DNA of 64,000 bases, taken from the NCBI RefSeq assembly GCF_027172205.1, contig NC_070614.1:46440001-46504000 (forward strand), in the 5' to 3' direction. Source of the DNA: Podarcis raffonei (Eukaryota > Chordata > Lepidosauria > Squamata > Lacertidae). A program made the position numbers and the translations under genes. Of this stretch, positions 1 to 10,700 are shown piece after piece. The notes under the pieces are model-generated. The model was not told the DNA's origin and made no database searches. It worked only from the letters and a program-made list of their open reading frames with translations. Position 1 is the stretch's first letter. Every line of letters begins with the position of its first letter.

Positions 1-349
1 TGTATGCTTTGTTTTATTTTATTCCATTATTTCAACTGTGCTTTAAAATTGCATTCCAAATGATGTGCTATAAAATTACATCCTGTTTCAAAAATGGGAG
101 AATTATATTAAAAGAATTTTTTGCCTTTTTCCATCACAAATATGTTTATGTTCCTGTTTATGGAATATTAAATAAAATTCCTTTTTAATGTACCATTTTC
201 TACTTGGGACCTGAATGTGAAGTATACAACACACCTTATTATTCACAGCACTGTGGACTTGATTGCCAGAAAAGGAAAAACAACACTTGCTTAGTATAGT
301 TTATAAAACATTGATACTAATGAATGATTTCTATTCACTTTAGTTGTAG
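1..349. other. 5' flank of OR-1, AT-rich, no gene
   Basis: AT-rich sequence without a gene or a repeat I can name. A splice acceptor AG at 348-349 follows a pyrimidine-leaning stretch. It aligns with the acceptor of the paralogue OR-2, 13 bases before the homologous start codon in both genes. Confidence 0.5.
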
Positions 350-362
350 GAATGTGCCCAAA

Positions 363-1307
363 ATGAGGAACAGCACCACGGTGAGAGAATTCATACTTCG
401 GGGCTTTACGGACAACCGGCAAGTTGAAATCTTGCTTTTCACCCTTCTGTTTCCCATGTATCTTTTGACAATAACAGGGAACACTGTGATTGTTATAATC
501 ACTCGGGTGAGTCCCCAGCTCAACACACCAATGTATTTCTTCCTTCGACACTTTGCAGTCCTGGAGATTGGATTCACCACCTCTGTCATTCCTAAGACAT
601 TGATCAACATGGCCATTGGCCAGAAGACCATCTCTTTGCCTGCTTGCTTCACACAGTGCTTTCTGTATTTTGTCCTGGGTACCACAGAGTTCCTTCTGCT
701 GACAGTTATGTCTATTGACAGGTATGTGGCCATCTGCAACCCTCTTCACTACCCAACCATCATGAATGATCACTTGTGCTCACTACTGGTACTCTGCTCT
801 TGGCTAGGGGGGTTGTCACTCATTATGGTTCCAATAGTTGTCCTTTTTCAGATGCCCTTTTGTGGTCCAAACACCATCAACCATTTTTTCTGTGATAGTG
901 GGCCACTGATGAAACTTTCATGTGCAAACACATCTCTATTTGAACTCCTCAGTTTCCTCATTGCTTTGCTCTCTGTCCTTGGGACCTTGGCCATAACAAT
1001 TGTGTCCTATATACGCATTGTCTCAACCATCATGCTCATCCCTTCAACCACAGGGAGGCAGAAGGCATTCTCTACTTGTGCTTCTCACATCATAGTGATC
1101 TCCCTCACTTATGGCAGCTGCATTTTCATGTACATAAAACCAAAAGGCACTGGTACGTTAGACTTCAGCAAAGGGGTGGCTCTCCTGAACACTGTTGTGT
1201 CTCCCCTCCTGAATCCATTCATTTACTGCCTGAGGAACAGGCAGGTCCAGGATGCCTTGAGAGCTGGATTTAGACAGTGTGTTGGACTTTGCAAGTCCCC
1301 AAGGTGA
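363..1307 (+). CDS. OR-1: olfactory receptor, class II, family-6-like
   Basis: A 314-residue seven-transmembrane odorant receptor in a single intronless coding exon. It would sit in the ciliary membrane of olfactory neurons and couple to Golf. Landmarks: N-glycosylation site NST at residues 3-5; TM1 TGN at 38-40; PMYFFL at 56-61; disulphide Cys95; MSIDRYVAIC at 116-125 with an intact DRY; HFFCD in extracellular loop 2 at 174-178; KAFSTCASH at 234-242 before TM6; PLLNPFIY at 281-288 in TM7. An in-frame ATG at 324 would add 13 residues. It lies upstream of the likely acceptor (AG 348-349) and the extension is not shared with OR-2, so I chose 363. OR-2, about 7 kb downstream on the same strand, is a close paralogue. 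No defect is seen. The family-6 label comes from recall of motifs, not a search. Confidence 0.93.
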   Translation: MRNSTTVREFILRGFTDNRQVEILLFTLLFPMYLLTITGNTVIVIITRVSPQLNTPMYFFLRHFAVLEIGFTTSVIPKTLINMAIGQKTISLPACFTQCFLYFVLGTTEFLLLTVMSIDRYVAICNPLHYPTIMNDHLCSLLVLCSWLGGLSLIMVPIVVLFQMPFCGPNTINHFFCDSGPLMKLSCANTSLFELLSFLIALLSVLGTLAITIVSYIRIVSTIMLIPSTTGRQKAFSTCASHIIVISLTYGSCIFMYIKPKGTGTLDFSKGVALLNTVVSPLLNPFIYCLRNRQVQDALRAGFRQCVGLCKSPR

Positions 1308-1616
1308 TTTGGAATAGGACCTACATCAGCTTGAACATGAATATCAGGCCTTTGGTTTGCCTCCCAGTAACACTGCAAGGATGGGATACTATCTATGGGT
1401 GAATACAGTGTGTGAATAATGTCAAATAAATGCCAAATCAATTTTTGCATCAGAGAGCATAAAGTTCTGAAATCAGTGGACTACCAGTTGTACATTCTTT
1501 GGTGATCACTGGTAGCTGAGTAAGATGGTCTTCCATGAAGATGGTCTTAACGGTGTGTCCATAAGTGACTGCGGATGTTGATTCTGGTTGTGAGAGTGGG
1601 GAAATGTATATTATAT

Positions 1617-1668
<52 letters not shown>

Positions 1669-1813
1669 ACACTATTATAGGGTTTCATTTTCACCCTCTG
1701 CACACAGCACCAGTGAGGCTGAGTTATTGATTACTTGGGCCAGATATCAGACAGCAATGTTCAAGGCCATGTTATGGAGGAATGTGTGTATGTGGTCTGG
1801 GAGGAAGCAAGCT
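1308..1813. other. 3' flank of OR-1 with a CA microsatellite
   Basis: Non-coding. It holds a long CA repeat at about 1620-1672 and a short CAT run at about 1815-1831. A candidate AATAAA lies near 1425, about 120 bases after the OR-1 stop, and could be its polyadenylation signal. Confidence 0.5.
1620..1672 (+). repeat. (CA)n microsatellite
   Basis: About 25 CA units with one interruption near the 3' end. Simple sequence repeat, read directly. Confidence 0.95.
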
Positions 1814-3640
1814 CATCATCATCATCATCATTATCAATCTTTATTACAGTCCAGAGACCCAACAAATCATTACAAAGCAATGCACAATTCAGACAGACTA
1901 CCTCCAGGGAAAACAAGCATTTTGTTCAGACTTAAAGATAGGGATCTTGCAACCACCGATAAAAACTTTGCCACTGCTAATGTTCTAGCACTTGTCTGGT
2001 TTTCCAATAGGAACATGACATAGTGAGCCTCTGATTTTCCTGAGAAATGTACCAGCAAGGGTAATATCTGTTCAGCCCTGGTTTGCTCATATTTCGCACA
2101 GTGCAGTAAAATATGTTTTATAGAATTGATGTCTTGGGCACACGAGCAAAGTCTGTCCTGGTAGGGAACTCCTCTCAACCTGCCATCCAACACTGCAGAA
2201 GGAAAAACGTTTAGTCTGGCTTTGGTGAATAACCTTCGGTAATTTGTTACTGTCGGGTTTTTAATGTAAGGTGTTAACTTAAAGATATGCCCATATTGTA
2301 CTCCTACTGCCAGTGGACTACAGACTGCGTGTGATTGAGAATGGTTGGGGAAACTTTGCGAGTACCTGGAATTAGCAAAACTTACAGATATAATAAGGAG
2401 AAAATCCAAAACTATGGTTATGAAGCAATGGGAGTTCTTAAATGATTATTTACAAAACCAGGGCTCAGCTACAAAAATCTGGTTGTGTTTAGAATAATCT
2501 TGTGCGTAATATAAAAAATACAAAGTGAGACATTAAGGAAATCCAAAGGGAAAATAAGAAGAACAGAGGTTCTGACGAACGGATTATTAAAAACGCATGA
2601 GGTAAGCGGTGGAAGTCTTTTTTTAAAAAAACCCCAACAATTTATTTAAGGTAGATAAGGACAAGATGAAATTATACAATTGAATATAAATATAGATGGG
2701 AAACGGCTATGTATTGTGAGTACTTATCTACTTTTAAAAATGTTCACTTACGATCTTTTTCTTTTACTTCTTTATTCTTTCTTTGTTCTATTTTTCTTTT
2801 TCTGATATTTTATCTTTCATTTCACTGCTTTATTGTGAATAGCATTTTATAGAGGTATAAATAACTGTAAATATGAAAAGAGACAAAATATTCTCTAATT
2901 CTTTTTCCTTGGTTAGATGTATTTTCTTTTTCTTTTGTATTTTCTTTTGTTGTGAATATGTATGTTTTCTAATTTGTACTTAATAAAAATATTAATAATA
3001 ATAAAAAGAGATCGCAAGTCACTGTGTGTATTATCTCATAATCTTTGCTTTAACGTCTTTAGGGTGCCTTCATAACCCAGGTAATAAAGTTGGGGGGGGT
3101 GACAGACCAATAAAGGTGGCTTTTCTAGCCATGGTTTTCTGCCATTTGCTGACAAACTCCTCATTGGCCAGATGTTGATACAAACCCTTCCCTAGTTCAA
3201 ACACTGAAATCCTGAGCCAATATTTTAGGGCAGCCCACCATGCTTTAGTTGAAATTGGGCATTCACCAGCTTCTAACAGTTGGGTAACTGCAGCAGAGAT
3301 CGTAGAAATTTTGCCAGAAAGCCATCTAGCTCAGGCAGACATTTGCAGCGTACAGGAGTTGGGAAATGGATTTTGCGTTGAAAACCCTTAAGGCTGCTGG
3401 AACATACTTGCCGCCCTTTCTGAAAAAGAATCTGAGTATGGCTAGCTTTGTGATCTCCACCTTTTTCAGGAAGGTTTGCCAGTGGTGTTTTGAATGATGG
3501 AATGTGAGCTCTAGATAACTGAAGTTCAAGGTTATGGCCATCCAGTACCCATTTAACTCAGGAGAAGCTTCTTTCGAATTCTAAAATTTTAGATTTTTCA
3601 TAATTAATGGATAAACCATTTCCAGAACAGTAATCTGAAC
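1814..3640 (-). mobile_element. Old LINE remnant (RT C-terminal part) split by an L1 tail
   Basis: On the minus strand, 3541-3326 encodes a piece reading LTFHHSKHHWQTFLKKVE and AALRVFNAKSISQLLY, and 2409-1870 encodes a piece reading ARLNVFPSAVLDGRL followed by a cysteine/histidine cluster (LCSC...HILLHC). The second piece resembles the C-terminal part of the LINE at 25127-26148 (ARFNMFPSAVVRGRY, LCKC...HIFFSC), so both are one LINE type. I cannot name the clade. The pieces are separated by about 600 bases of L1-like 3' sequence in the opposite orientation. It looks old and non-functional. Confidence 0.6.
2410..3005 (+). mobile_element. L1-like 3' fragment inserted in the older LINE
   Basis: An A/T-rich plus-strand tract with T-rich runs, a TTAATAAAAATATTAATAAT type ending and a final A-rich tail at about 2985-3005. 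This is the look of squamate L1 3' ends. It separates two parts of the older minus-strand LINE. I could not fix exact borders or a target duplication by eye. Confidence 0.45.
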
Positions 3641-4088
3641 AAATGCAACCAAATTTCATCAAACTATTTTAAAGATACAACTTCTGGGGAGCAATCATTG
3701 AGGAATGAAGGTCTCTTGTCAGCTCTTTACTGGCTGTAAATTATTGTAATTATTGTATAGTGTAAATTATTGTTCCATGGCAGCTGTCAAACGCAGTCAG
3801 GCATCAGATATGCAGAATAATTCTTTGACTGTAAATTACAGCTATGGTTTAAGGTGTGATATAGTGGTTAGAGTGTCCAGGGTTCAAATCACCTCTGCGC
3901 CATGAAACTCACTGGATTCCTTGGAATAGTCAGTTCCCCGTAGAGTTGTTGTGAGGGAAAGGTTAGGACAGTGCTTTCCAAACTATGTGTCACAACATGT
4001 TAGTCTGTCGGCTACAGTATATACTGCAAGGGCTCCCTGCACTCCTCCGGGGACTGGAAAGGTGTTAGTTAACCTTCAGTTTGCTAGT
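3641..4088. other. Non-coding, with a MIR-like SINE trace
   Basis: About 3857-3965 resembles a tRNA-headed MIR/CORE-SINE on the plus strand (GTGGTTAGAGTGTCC, then GGGTTCAAATC, then a GTTGTTGTGAGG-like end). Nothing else is recognised. Confidence 0.4.
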
Positions 4089-4100
4089 AAAACTGAATTA

Positions 4101-4428
4101 AAAGGTAAAGGGACCCCTGACCATTAGGTCCAGTCGTGGCCAACTCTGGGGCTGCCATGCTCATCTCACTTTATTGGCTGAGGGAGCCGGCGTACAGCTT
4201 CCGGGTCATGTGGCCAGCATGACTAAGCCGCTTCTGGCCAACCAGAGCAGCGCATGGAAATGCCGTTTACCTTCCCGCCAGAGCGGTACCTATTTATCTA
4301 CTTGCACTTTGATGTGCTTTCAAACTGTTAGGTTGGCAGGAGCAGGGACCGAGCAACAGGAGCTCACCCCGTCATGGGGATTCGAACCGCCGACCTTGGT
4401 TTAACCCACAGCGCCACCTGCGTCCCTC
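4101..4428 (-). mobile_element. Sauria-type SINE (tRNA head, Bov-B-like tail)
   Basis: Minus-orientation SINE. The pol III head with the B box (GGTTCGAATCC type) lies at the right end near 4380-4390, and the ACCTTTA-type tail lies at the left. A perfect 12-base target duplication AAAACTGAATTA flanks it at 4089-4100 and 4429-4440. Compared with the copy at 26658-27009 it lacks about 25 bases between the A and B box region, so its promoter is damaged. The tail side carries CACGACTGGAC, which resembles the Bov-B 3' end. Confidence 0.88.
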
Positions 4429-4440
4429 AAAACTGAATTA

Positions 4441-5850
4441 CTGTGTCACAAAATGATGCATGTCTTAAAAAGTGTGTCACCAACATGAAAAGCTCTGGGT
4501 TAGAACTATGTACACAGTTTCGAGCTCCTTGAAAGAAACATGAGAAAGAATTGTAATCAAAATAAAAATTCAGTGAATCTTCAGCGAAATATACATAGAA
4601 TATCCCAGCCAATATTCAACATCAAAATTCAAAGAAGAAAGAAGGCAGAGAGGAGCAAAGTGATTACAACTCTTGATCCCAAAATAGTAACCAGCCACTT
4701 AGAAGCCACATATACAGACTGTGAACTTCACAAACTAGTTTGTGGTAGTATGATATGAGCCTCTTGCACCAGATTTTTCTTTCTTTCTGCTCTTCTGGGA
4801 AGCAAAGCAAGGTTCTTGGTGTAGCATGAATAACTTGGCTTGGGGACAAGAAACTGCAGCAGTTCCGTAGCCGAGCCCCATACACAAGTATTCTTCCAGG
4901 TTAGTTTGCTGTAGTGGGAATCAAAGCTCATGTCTCTGGTGTATCCTAATAAAGTGAGAGCTATTATCTCTCATGCTAAATGCTGGCTTAGGAACAATAA
5001 GCTGCACCATTGTCTATGACGAGTGGTTGCCTCTTTAAGCTTCAGAGACTGAATAGCTCTCATGCAAGCTGCGCAAGGACCCGAATGGGTAATGTTGCAT
5101 GCCGTAGGATTCTTTATGTTAGCAAAGAGATGGATAAATACATGGCATAAAATTTGCAGAGCTTGTTGGTTTGTGATGTAAGGAAGTGGGAAAAAATTAT
5201 TTTAGAAAGAATGGAGGATATAGAAATTGCTGGCGGAGAAATTGTATGCTACATTGTATTTTCCTTTGTATGGTGGTTTTAATTTTGCTGGACTGACGCA
5301 TTTTTAGTTGTTAGCCTCCACAAGACAGGAAAGGGAGGAGATACAATATCACAGTTTGGAGCTGGATCCAATAAAGCCATCCCATTAGCCTAAGCATTTC
5401 TGTCTCTGCACCAGGGTTTGTCTACTTGCTCTGTGCACCCTCCTGCTTTCCTAAATCTGTTTTGTGGGCTCCCCAATCCCTCTAGATCAGAATTGGACAG
5501 GTGCAGAGAGAGGAAATCCTGTTGTGCAGGCAGAAGTACTTCCACCATTGGGACAACTTGATTGGATACAATGTAGTGACAATAATACACAATGCATGTG
5601 AAATACACCTCTTGATGTGTTTGGTGTGGTGAAAATATATTGTGAAATTGTGTGTCCTCTAATCCACCACTGTGCTCAGATTCATATATACTTTTCTTCA
5701 ATGTGGAAAGCACTGTTACGAAAAAGGAGCAATGCAGCTGCGAGTTCCAGATGGCTGGAAAGCCAAACAGGAAGCTGATGTATTGGGACTGTACCGTGGG
5801 AACAAGGGACAGCCTATTCTGTGCACTGAGCACCGGATGTTAGCTCAGAG
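4441..5850. other. Non-coding spacer
   Basis: No OR-like or other recognisable coding frame. Small open frames here (for example near 5390-5833) have no motif and overlap one another on both strands. Confidence 0.5.
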
Positions 5851-6171
5851 TGTCACATGACCCTGTACTGAAAGTACATGGGTGGAGTTATTCTCTCTCT
5901 GCAGTTGGTGATGAGAGAGTACAGAGACGATTTCTCTGTACTGCTGGAAAGACAGGAATAAAGGCATGTAGATACATTTCTGTCTGTCTCTTTCCCCTCC
6001 CTGGGAATGGGAGGGGTGAAGTGGTGTGTTCTTCTTCACGTTGAGAAGGATCGCCGATAAAGACCTCGCCTTGATCTTGCCGGGAGTCGCAGACAGGGAG
6101 GTCAACAAGGATTCAAGCCGGGCACCTGGAGGGTGGCCAATTCCTCTGAACTTCGCTGGCTTGAATCAACA
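5851..6171 (+). repeat. Candidate solo LTR (fossil)
   Basis: A block beginning TGTCACATGACC, with an AATAAA near 5957 and ending ...TCAACA, looks like a solo LTR. No matching target duplication and no internal element were seen. It is listed as a possible fossil only. Confidence 0.25.
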
Positions 6172-8475
6172 AGCACTAGTCCAAAAGGATGAAGTCTGAA
6201 ATTGTATATGTTTCTTTAAACTCAAGATACTTTCTCAGTCCTGGCTTAAAGGTACATGACTGGAGGCAGTAAGACTTCTGAATGCCAGTGGCTGAGAACC
6301 ACATGAGGGGGAGAATGTTCTTGTGCTTGGATCCAGTTTGTGGGTTTTCCAGAGGTATCCGAGTGGTCACTGTGAGAACAGGATGCTGGACCAGAGGAGC
6401 CATCAGCCTTATTTAAGTATGAGGGCCACAGTACATTTTGGGCAACTTTCCGAGGTCACATACCTATAGCTGGTGAGACCATACACAAAAGTTGGTAGAA
6501 CAATTAAAATAATTTATACCTTTGCATAGTAGGCTAGTCTCCACACACACACACACACACACAAACACACTTCTGTCCATCTTCAATCCAGGCAAGGAAG
6601 ATGCATTATCAGAGCTCAAACTTGCATCCCAGGCAGGAAAAGTTACTCGTGGGTGATTGTGAAGCAGGGGCAGTGAGGATGTGGCCAAGGGAATGGATGT
6701 GAGGATGGTGAGAGTGTTGAGGACTTGATAGAGGGGCCTGGAGTTCTGCATTTAAAACTGAAGCTCCCAACCCTTGGCTTAGACCAATTTCTGCCCTTAG
6801 CTAAGGCAGCTCAATCAGGGAGATGAAACTGAGGAATCAACTTGTCCTTTTGTGGGAAATCCATTCACAATGATTATACATGGCTTGGTTTGAGATTACC
6901 AAGGCTGAAAACATGAGGCAAAATGTTTAATTAAATAAGTAATCATTATAATTATAGGCCATCTCTCCTGCAAGTAGCTCCAGATGACACACATGGTGCT
7001 TCTCCGCTCTCATTTTATCCTCACAAGAACCCAGTGAGTAGGGCTTTTTTTCAGCCTGAGCTCGCAGGAACTTGGTTCTATCACCTCTCAGGTGGGTGCC
7101 ATTGCCAGACTAAGAGGACAAGGGAGGCATTCATGGTGAGTTCCAACACCTCTTTTTCTAGCAAAATAGAACTGCCTGTGAGGTAGGTTAGGCTGAGAGT
7201 CAGTGATTGGCCTAAGGCCACCCAAGGCTTCAAGGCTGAGTAGAAATTTGAAGCCTCCTATCCTAGGTATTAATCTGGCTTTTTAAACATGAAACCATGC
7301 TTGTTCACTCAAAATCTGAATGGGAACCCTCAGGTAAAAATAATAATGAAATAGGCTAGATGTTTAGAAACAATTATTGTCCAACTCCCCTCAGTTATAC
7401 CTGGCATGGTTCAGAATATCTGGACCTAATCCCTATTAAATTTATTTCCAGCCAAACCCTGTTTCCTGATCTTTTCCCCAACCTATGTAGCCCAGGCATT
7501 TCATTATCCCTTCCACCTGCCCATCAGAGTTCCTTTTAAGCCCACTCCCCAAATCTCTCCCTCTCCCTCCCAGCCCACCTCACAGGACTGAGAGAGACCC
7601 TTGTCTTGAAAGCCCCTGACTGAAATACCTTTTTGCGTTTGTTCACATCAGTGCATGAAATCTGGAGTCCTGATGGTCCCTGGAGAGGGGATTAACCCTG
7701 CTGAATTTCAGGCAGGTTGCTAGCCACCTAAACCATTTGTCCTCCAGGCTGTTGTTCTTTTAAAGTCTGTACTACACTGGTGTTTTTAATATTGCACTGT
7801 ATTGTGTACTGGCTGTGTTCAATGTTCTAGATGGTCTCATTGTGTCCACAAGACCTAGTGACACACATACGGAAGTACTAATAAAGAAAGGATCAGAAAA
7901 CAGAACACAGCTATTTAAAAAATTGCAGTCCTAACCTAACAAAAAAAAAAAGGCTGAAAATATTTTTTATTGAATTTTCCATAAAGTCCCATTTTATATT
8001 TGGAAGTATATAAAGCACATGGTACATATGATCATGAAGGGCATGGTGCATAAAAATATTTGCAGCACTGTTTAAAAGTAGCATTACTACACCTACACAA
8101 TGTGTCTCTTGCTACCAAAATAGACAAGACAGGACAGATCATGGACAACCTCAATAACAGCAGAGAGATGTACTGATTTGGATTTTCTGGACAAAGAACA
8201 TGAGAAGCTGACATCAGAACAGAGAGAGAGAGAGAGAACAATTGTGGTTACAAGGTTCTAGAGGTTAAGCAAGGATGGGCATGAGTTGGCACCTGATCCA
8301 GAGATTGCCCTAGGTCAGTTCCAGCAAATCACCTTTCACATCTCCTAGCAATGGTACTGCTAAAACTTAATGGTGAAAGAAAACAAATAAAAGAATAAAG
8401 TTGAATAGAAACCCATATTTACAGTGCTTTATAAACACTGAATATTGACTCTGGATACCTCTTCTGTTTACTTCT
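6172..8475. other. Spacer between OR-1 and OR-2, with old repeats
   Basis: No gene seen. It contains a CA microsatellite (6542-6570), a block at about 6575-6740 that resembles 26495-26650, and a minus-strand MIR-like SINE at about 6975-7260. The SINE is interrupted at about 7047-7165 by a MITE-like block also seen near 46681-46797 and 63655-63775. Confidence 0.45.
6975..7260 (-). mobile_element. MIR/CORE-SINE-like remnant with an inserted MITE-like block
   Basis: GGCCTAAGGCCACCCAAGGC near 7210-7229 corresponds to the MIR core 'CCCAAGGTCAC' segment. The flanks ATTTTATCCTCACAAGAACCC and GTGAGGTAGGTTAGGCTGAG are MIR-like but are separated by about 120 bases of another repeat (about 7047-7165). 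Confidence 0.5.
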
Positions 8476-8477
8476 AG
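8476..8477 (+). other. Predicted 3' splice acceptor of OR-2
   Basis: CTTCTGTTTACTTCTAG followed by GAAC and the ATG at 8482. It is a good pyrimidine tract plus AG. The aligned position in OR-1 is AG 348-349. This fits the usual OR layout of upstream non-coding exon(s) and one coding exon. Confidence 0.6.
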
Positions 8478-8481
8478 GAAC

Positions 8482-9435
8482 ATGTTAACAATGAGGAACA
8501 GCACCATGGTCAGTGGATTCATACTTTGGGGTTTAACAGATAACCGACAAGTTGAAATATTGCTTTTTAGCCTCCTGCTGGGCATGTATCTTTTGACAAT
8601 AATATGGAATATAGTGATTATTACAGTTACACTCGTGAATCACTGTCTGAACACCCCAATGTACTTCTTTCTGCGACACTTTGCAGTCTTGGAGATAGGG
8701 CTCACCAGCACCGTCCTCCCCAAAACTTTGGCCAACCTGGTCAATGGCCAACAAACTATCTCTCTACCCGGTTGTTTCATGCAGATGTATCTATACCTGG
8801 TTGTGGGAACCACAGAGTTTGCTCTGCTGGCGGTGATGTCCATTGACAGATATGTGGCTATCTGCAACCCTCTTCACTACTCAACCATAATGAATGGCCG
8901 AACCTGCTCATTGATGGTGCTCTGCTCTTGGGCTGGGGGATTTTTGCTTATCATGGCTCCAGCAATTACATTATTTCAAATGCCCTTTTGTGGTCCAAAT
9001 GCCATGGACCATTTTTTCTGTGACATTGGGCCTCTGATTAAACTGGCATGCACAGATACAAGTCTTCTGGAACTCTTGGTTCTCCTCACCGCTGCTCTTT
9101 CTCTTCTTGGGACCTTGACTATAAACATTGCATCCTATATCAATATTATTTCCACCATCATACACATCCCATCTACAATAGGGAGGAAAAAGTCTTTCTC
9201 TACTTGTGCTTCTCACATCATAGTGATCTCCATCACTTACGGTAGTTGCATTTTCATGTACATAAAACCAAAAGGCACCAGTGAATTAGACTTCAGTAAA
9301 GGGGTGGCCCTTCTGAACACTGTCGTGTCTCCTCTCCTGGATCCATTCATTTACTGTCTGAGGAACAGACAGGTCCAGGATGCCCTGAGAGCTGGATTTA
9401 GACAGTGTATCACATTTCACGAGAACCCAGTATGA
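8482..9435 (+). CDS. OR-2: olfactory receptor, class II, family-6-like, DPxxY variant
   Basis: A 317-residue odorant receptor in one coding exon, and a close tandem paralogue of OR-1. The first ATG after the predicted acceptor is 8482. The start homologous to OR-1 is 8491 (MRNST), and the sequence does not decide between them. Landmarks: NST glycosylation site at residues 6-8; PMYFFL at 59-64; MSIDRYVAIC at 119-128 with an intact DRY; HFFCD at 177-181; KSFSTCASH at 237-245; TM7 PLLDPFIY at 284-291. Two odd residues: the TM1 TGN of other ORs reads IWN (residues 41-43), and the NPxxY asparagine is aspartate (codon 287, GAT at 9340-9342, where OR-1 has AAT). The frame is otherwise open and full length. 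Asp at this position is normal in many non-olfactory rhodopsin-class receptors, so function may be retained. Confidence 0.92.
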   Translation: MLTMRNSTMVSGFILWGLTDNRQVEILLFSLLLGMYLLTIIWNIVIITVTLVNHCLNTPMYFFLRHFAVLEIGLTSTVLPKTLANLVNGQQTISLPGCFMQMYLYLVVGTTEFALLAVMSIDRYVAICNPLHYSTIMNGRTCSLMVLCSWAGGFLLIMAPAITLFQMPFCGPNAMDHFFCDIGPLIKLACTDTSLLELLVLLTAALSLLGTLTINIASYINIISTIIHIPSTIGRKKSFSTCASHIIVISITYGSCIFMYIKPKGTSELDFSKGVALLNTVVSPLLDPFIYCLRNRQVQDALRAGFRQCITFHENPV

Positions 9436-9728
9436 TTGGGGAGAGCATCAGCCAAACATAACTTCTGATGTGAAAATACGTTTAACAACCAGCTTAAAGG
9501 TTAAGGCTCAAGAGACTAATTTTAACACCTGGGACCAGAAACGATGAAACAAATATCTTCGCATTAAGACTTTTTAAAGATGGACATTCCTTCCCACTTG
9601 GTGAAAAGCATGAAAGACTTCTCTCAGAGCCACTTTCCCCTGTTGCATCAGAATGAGCTTCCCTAGCCAGACTCCCCATTTGCAACTCACCCCAGGGAAA
9701 CAAGGTAGCAGCTATGTTAAAAAAAAGT

Positions 9729-9771
<43 letters not shown>

Positions 9772-9959
9772 AGGCACAAGAAGCTTAGAATTTTATTTAA
9801 ATGCCTTTTGGGATGGCAAAGGAAACCCATGTAAAACTTCAACACAGCAGTACAACTAAAATTGATTATGTTAAACCTGTCAAAAGATCGCCTAATGTCT
9901 CCCAGTTTAAGGATGCCAGGATATATATTGAATCTTATTGGCAGGAAGGATTAAGTTGA
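9436..9959. other. 3' flank of OR-2
   Basis: Non-coding, with a CA microsatellite at 9732-9769. No gene seen. Confidence 0.5.
9732..9769 (+). repeat. (CA)n microsatellite
   Basis: Uninterrupted CA dinucleotides, read directly. Confidence 0.95.
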
Positions 9960-9967
9960 CATGAGGC

Positions 9968-10285
9968 CAGTGCTGGATTTATGTATAAACTAAATGAGCT
10001 ATAGCTTAGGGCCCCACTCTCTTTGGGCCCGCCAAATAAATAAATAAATAAATAATCACTATTAATATACTTCTTAATTGTATTTCAGTTCAACAATTAC
10101 TTTGTTAAAATACGTATTTTGTTAAGTGCAAATGGTTTTAGATACATATTAGGTCCGTAAATTACCATATACTATTCAACACAAAAAACAGCGACAATTT
10201 GTTGTTGACAAAGGACAGCTGGACATATAAAGGGCCCCATTACCTTTAGTAACTTAGGGCCTCATCAAACCTAAATCTGGCCCTG
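9968..10285 (+). mobile_element. hAT-type MITE, copy 1
   Basis: A 318-base non-autonomous element with imperfect terminal inverted repeats: CAGTGCTGGATTTATG at the left, and at the right an end whose complement reads CAGGGCCAGATTTAGG. An 8-base target duplication (CATGAGGC at 9960-9967, CAAGAGGC at 10286-10293, one mismatch) is the size hAT elements make. An AAAT run lies inside (about 10031-10055). The same family in the opposite orientation lies at 12121-14007. Confidence 0.8.
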
Positions 10286-10461
10286 CAAGAGGCTGAATCA
10301 ATCAGCTAGGAAATTCAAATGCTCCTCACATATCCCTTTGGTAATTAATCTTACAAATGTTCCTAGATGTGTTTCTTTGTAAAGTAGTGGGAGTTGATTG
10401 TTTTAGATATTAATATGTAAATAAAGCCAGGGAACTTCCCTGGCAGCAGAAAACATATATA

Positions 10462-10698
10462 CAGTGGTACCTCTGGTTAAGAACTTAATTCGCTCTGAAG
10501 CTCCATTCTTAACCTGAAACTGTTCTTAACATGAGGTACCACTTTAGCTAATGGGGCCTCCCGCTGCCGCCGTGCCACCGCCATTTCTGTTCTCATCCTG
10601 AAGCAAAGTTCTTAACCCAAGGTACTATTTCTGGGTTAATGGAGTCTGTAACCTGAAGCGTCTGTAATCTGAAGCATCTGTAACCCAAGGTACCATTG
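10462..10698 (+). mobile_element. Tigger/pogo-like MITE
   Basis: Terminal inverted repeats CAGTGGTACCTCTGGTTA and, on the complement of the right end, CAATGGTACCTTGGGTTA. It is flanked by TA on both sides (10460-10461 and 10699-10700), as expected for Tc1/mariner-pogo insertion. No transposase coding is present. Confidence 0.8.
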
Positions 10699-10700
10699 TA

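Noticed and set aside
324-362. Upstream ATG of OR-1 as the start
   Set aside because: It lies before the predicted splice acceptor, and the extra 13 residues are not conserved in OR-2.
1565-2023. Open frames running through the CA and CAT repeats
   Set aside because: The translation is dominated by microsatellite-encoded His/Thr runs, with no start context or homology.
4174-4404. Open frame inside the Sauria SINE (similar ones in the other SINE copies)
   Set aside because: The same frame recurs in SINE copies with no coding constraint.
5390-5833. 147-residue minus-strand frame
   Set aside because: No domain or motif, overlaps frames on the other strand, and lies beside repeat-like sequence.
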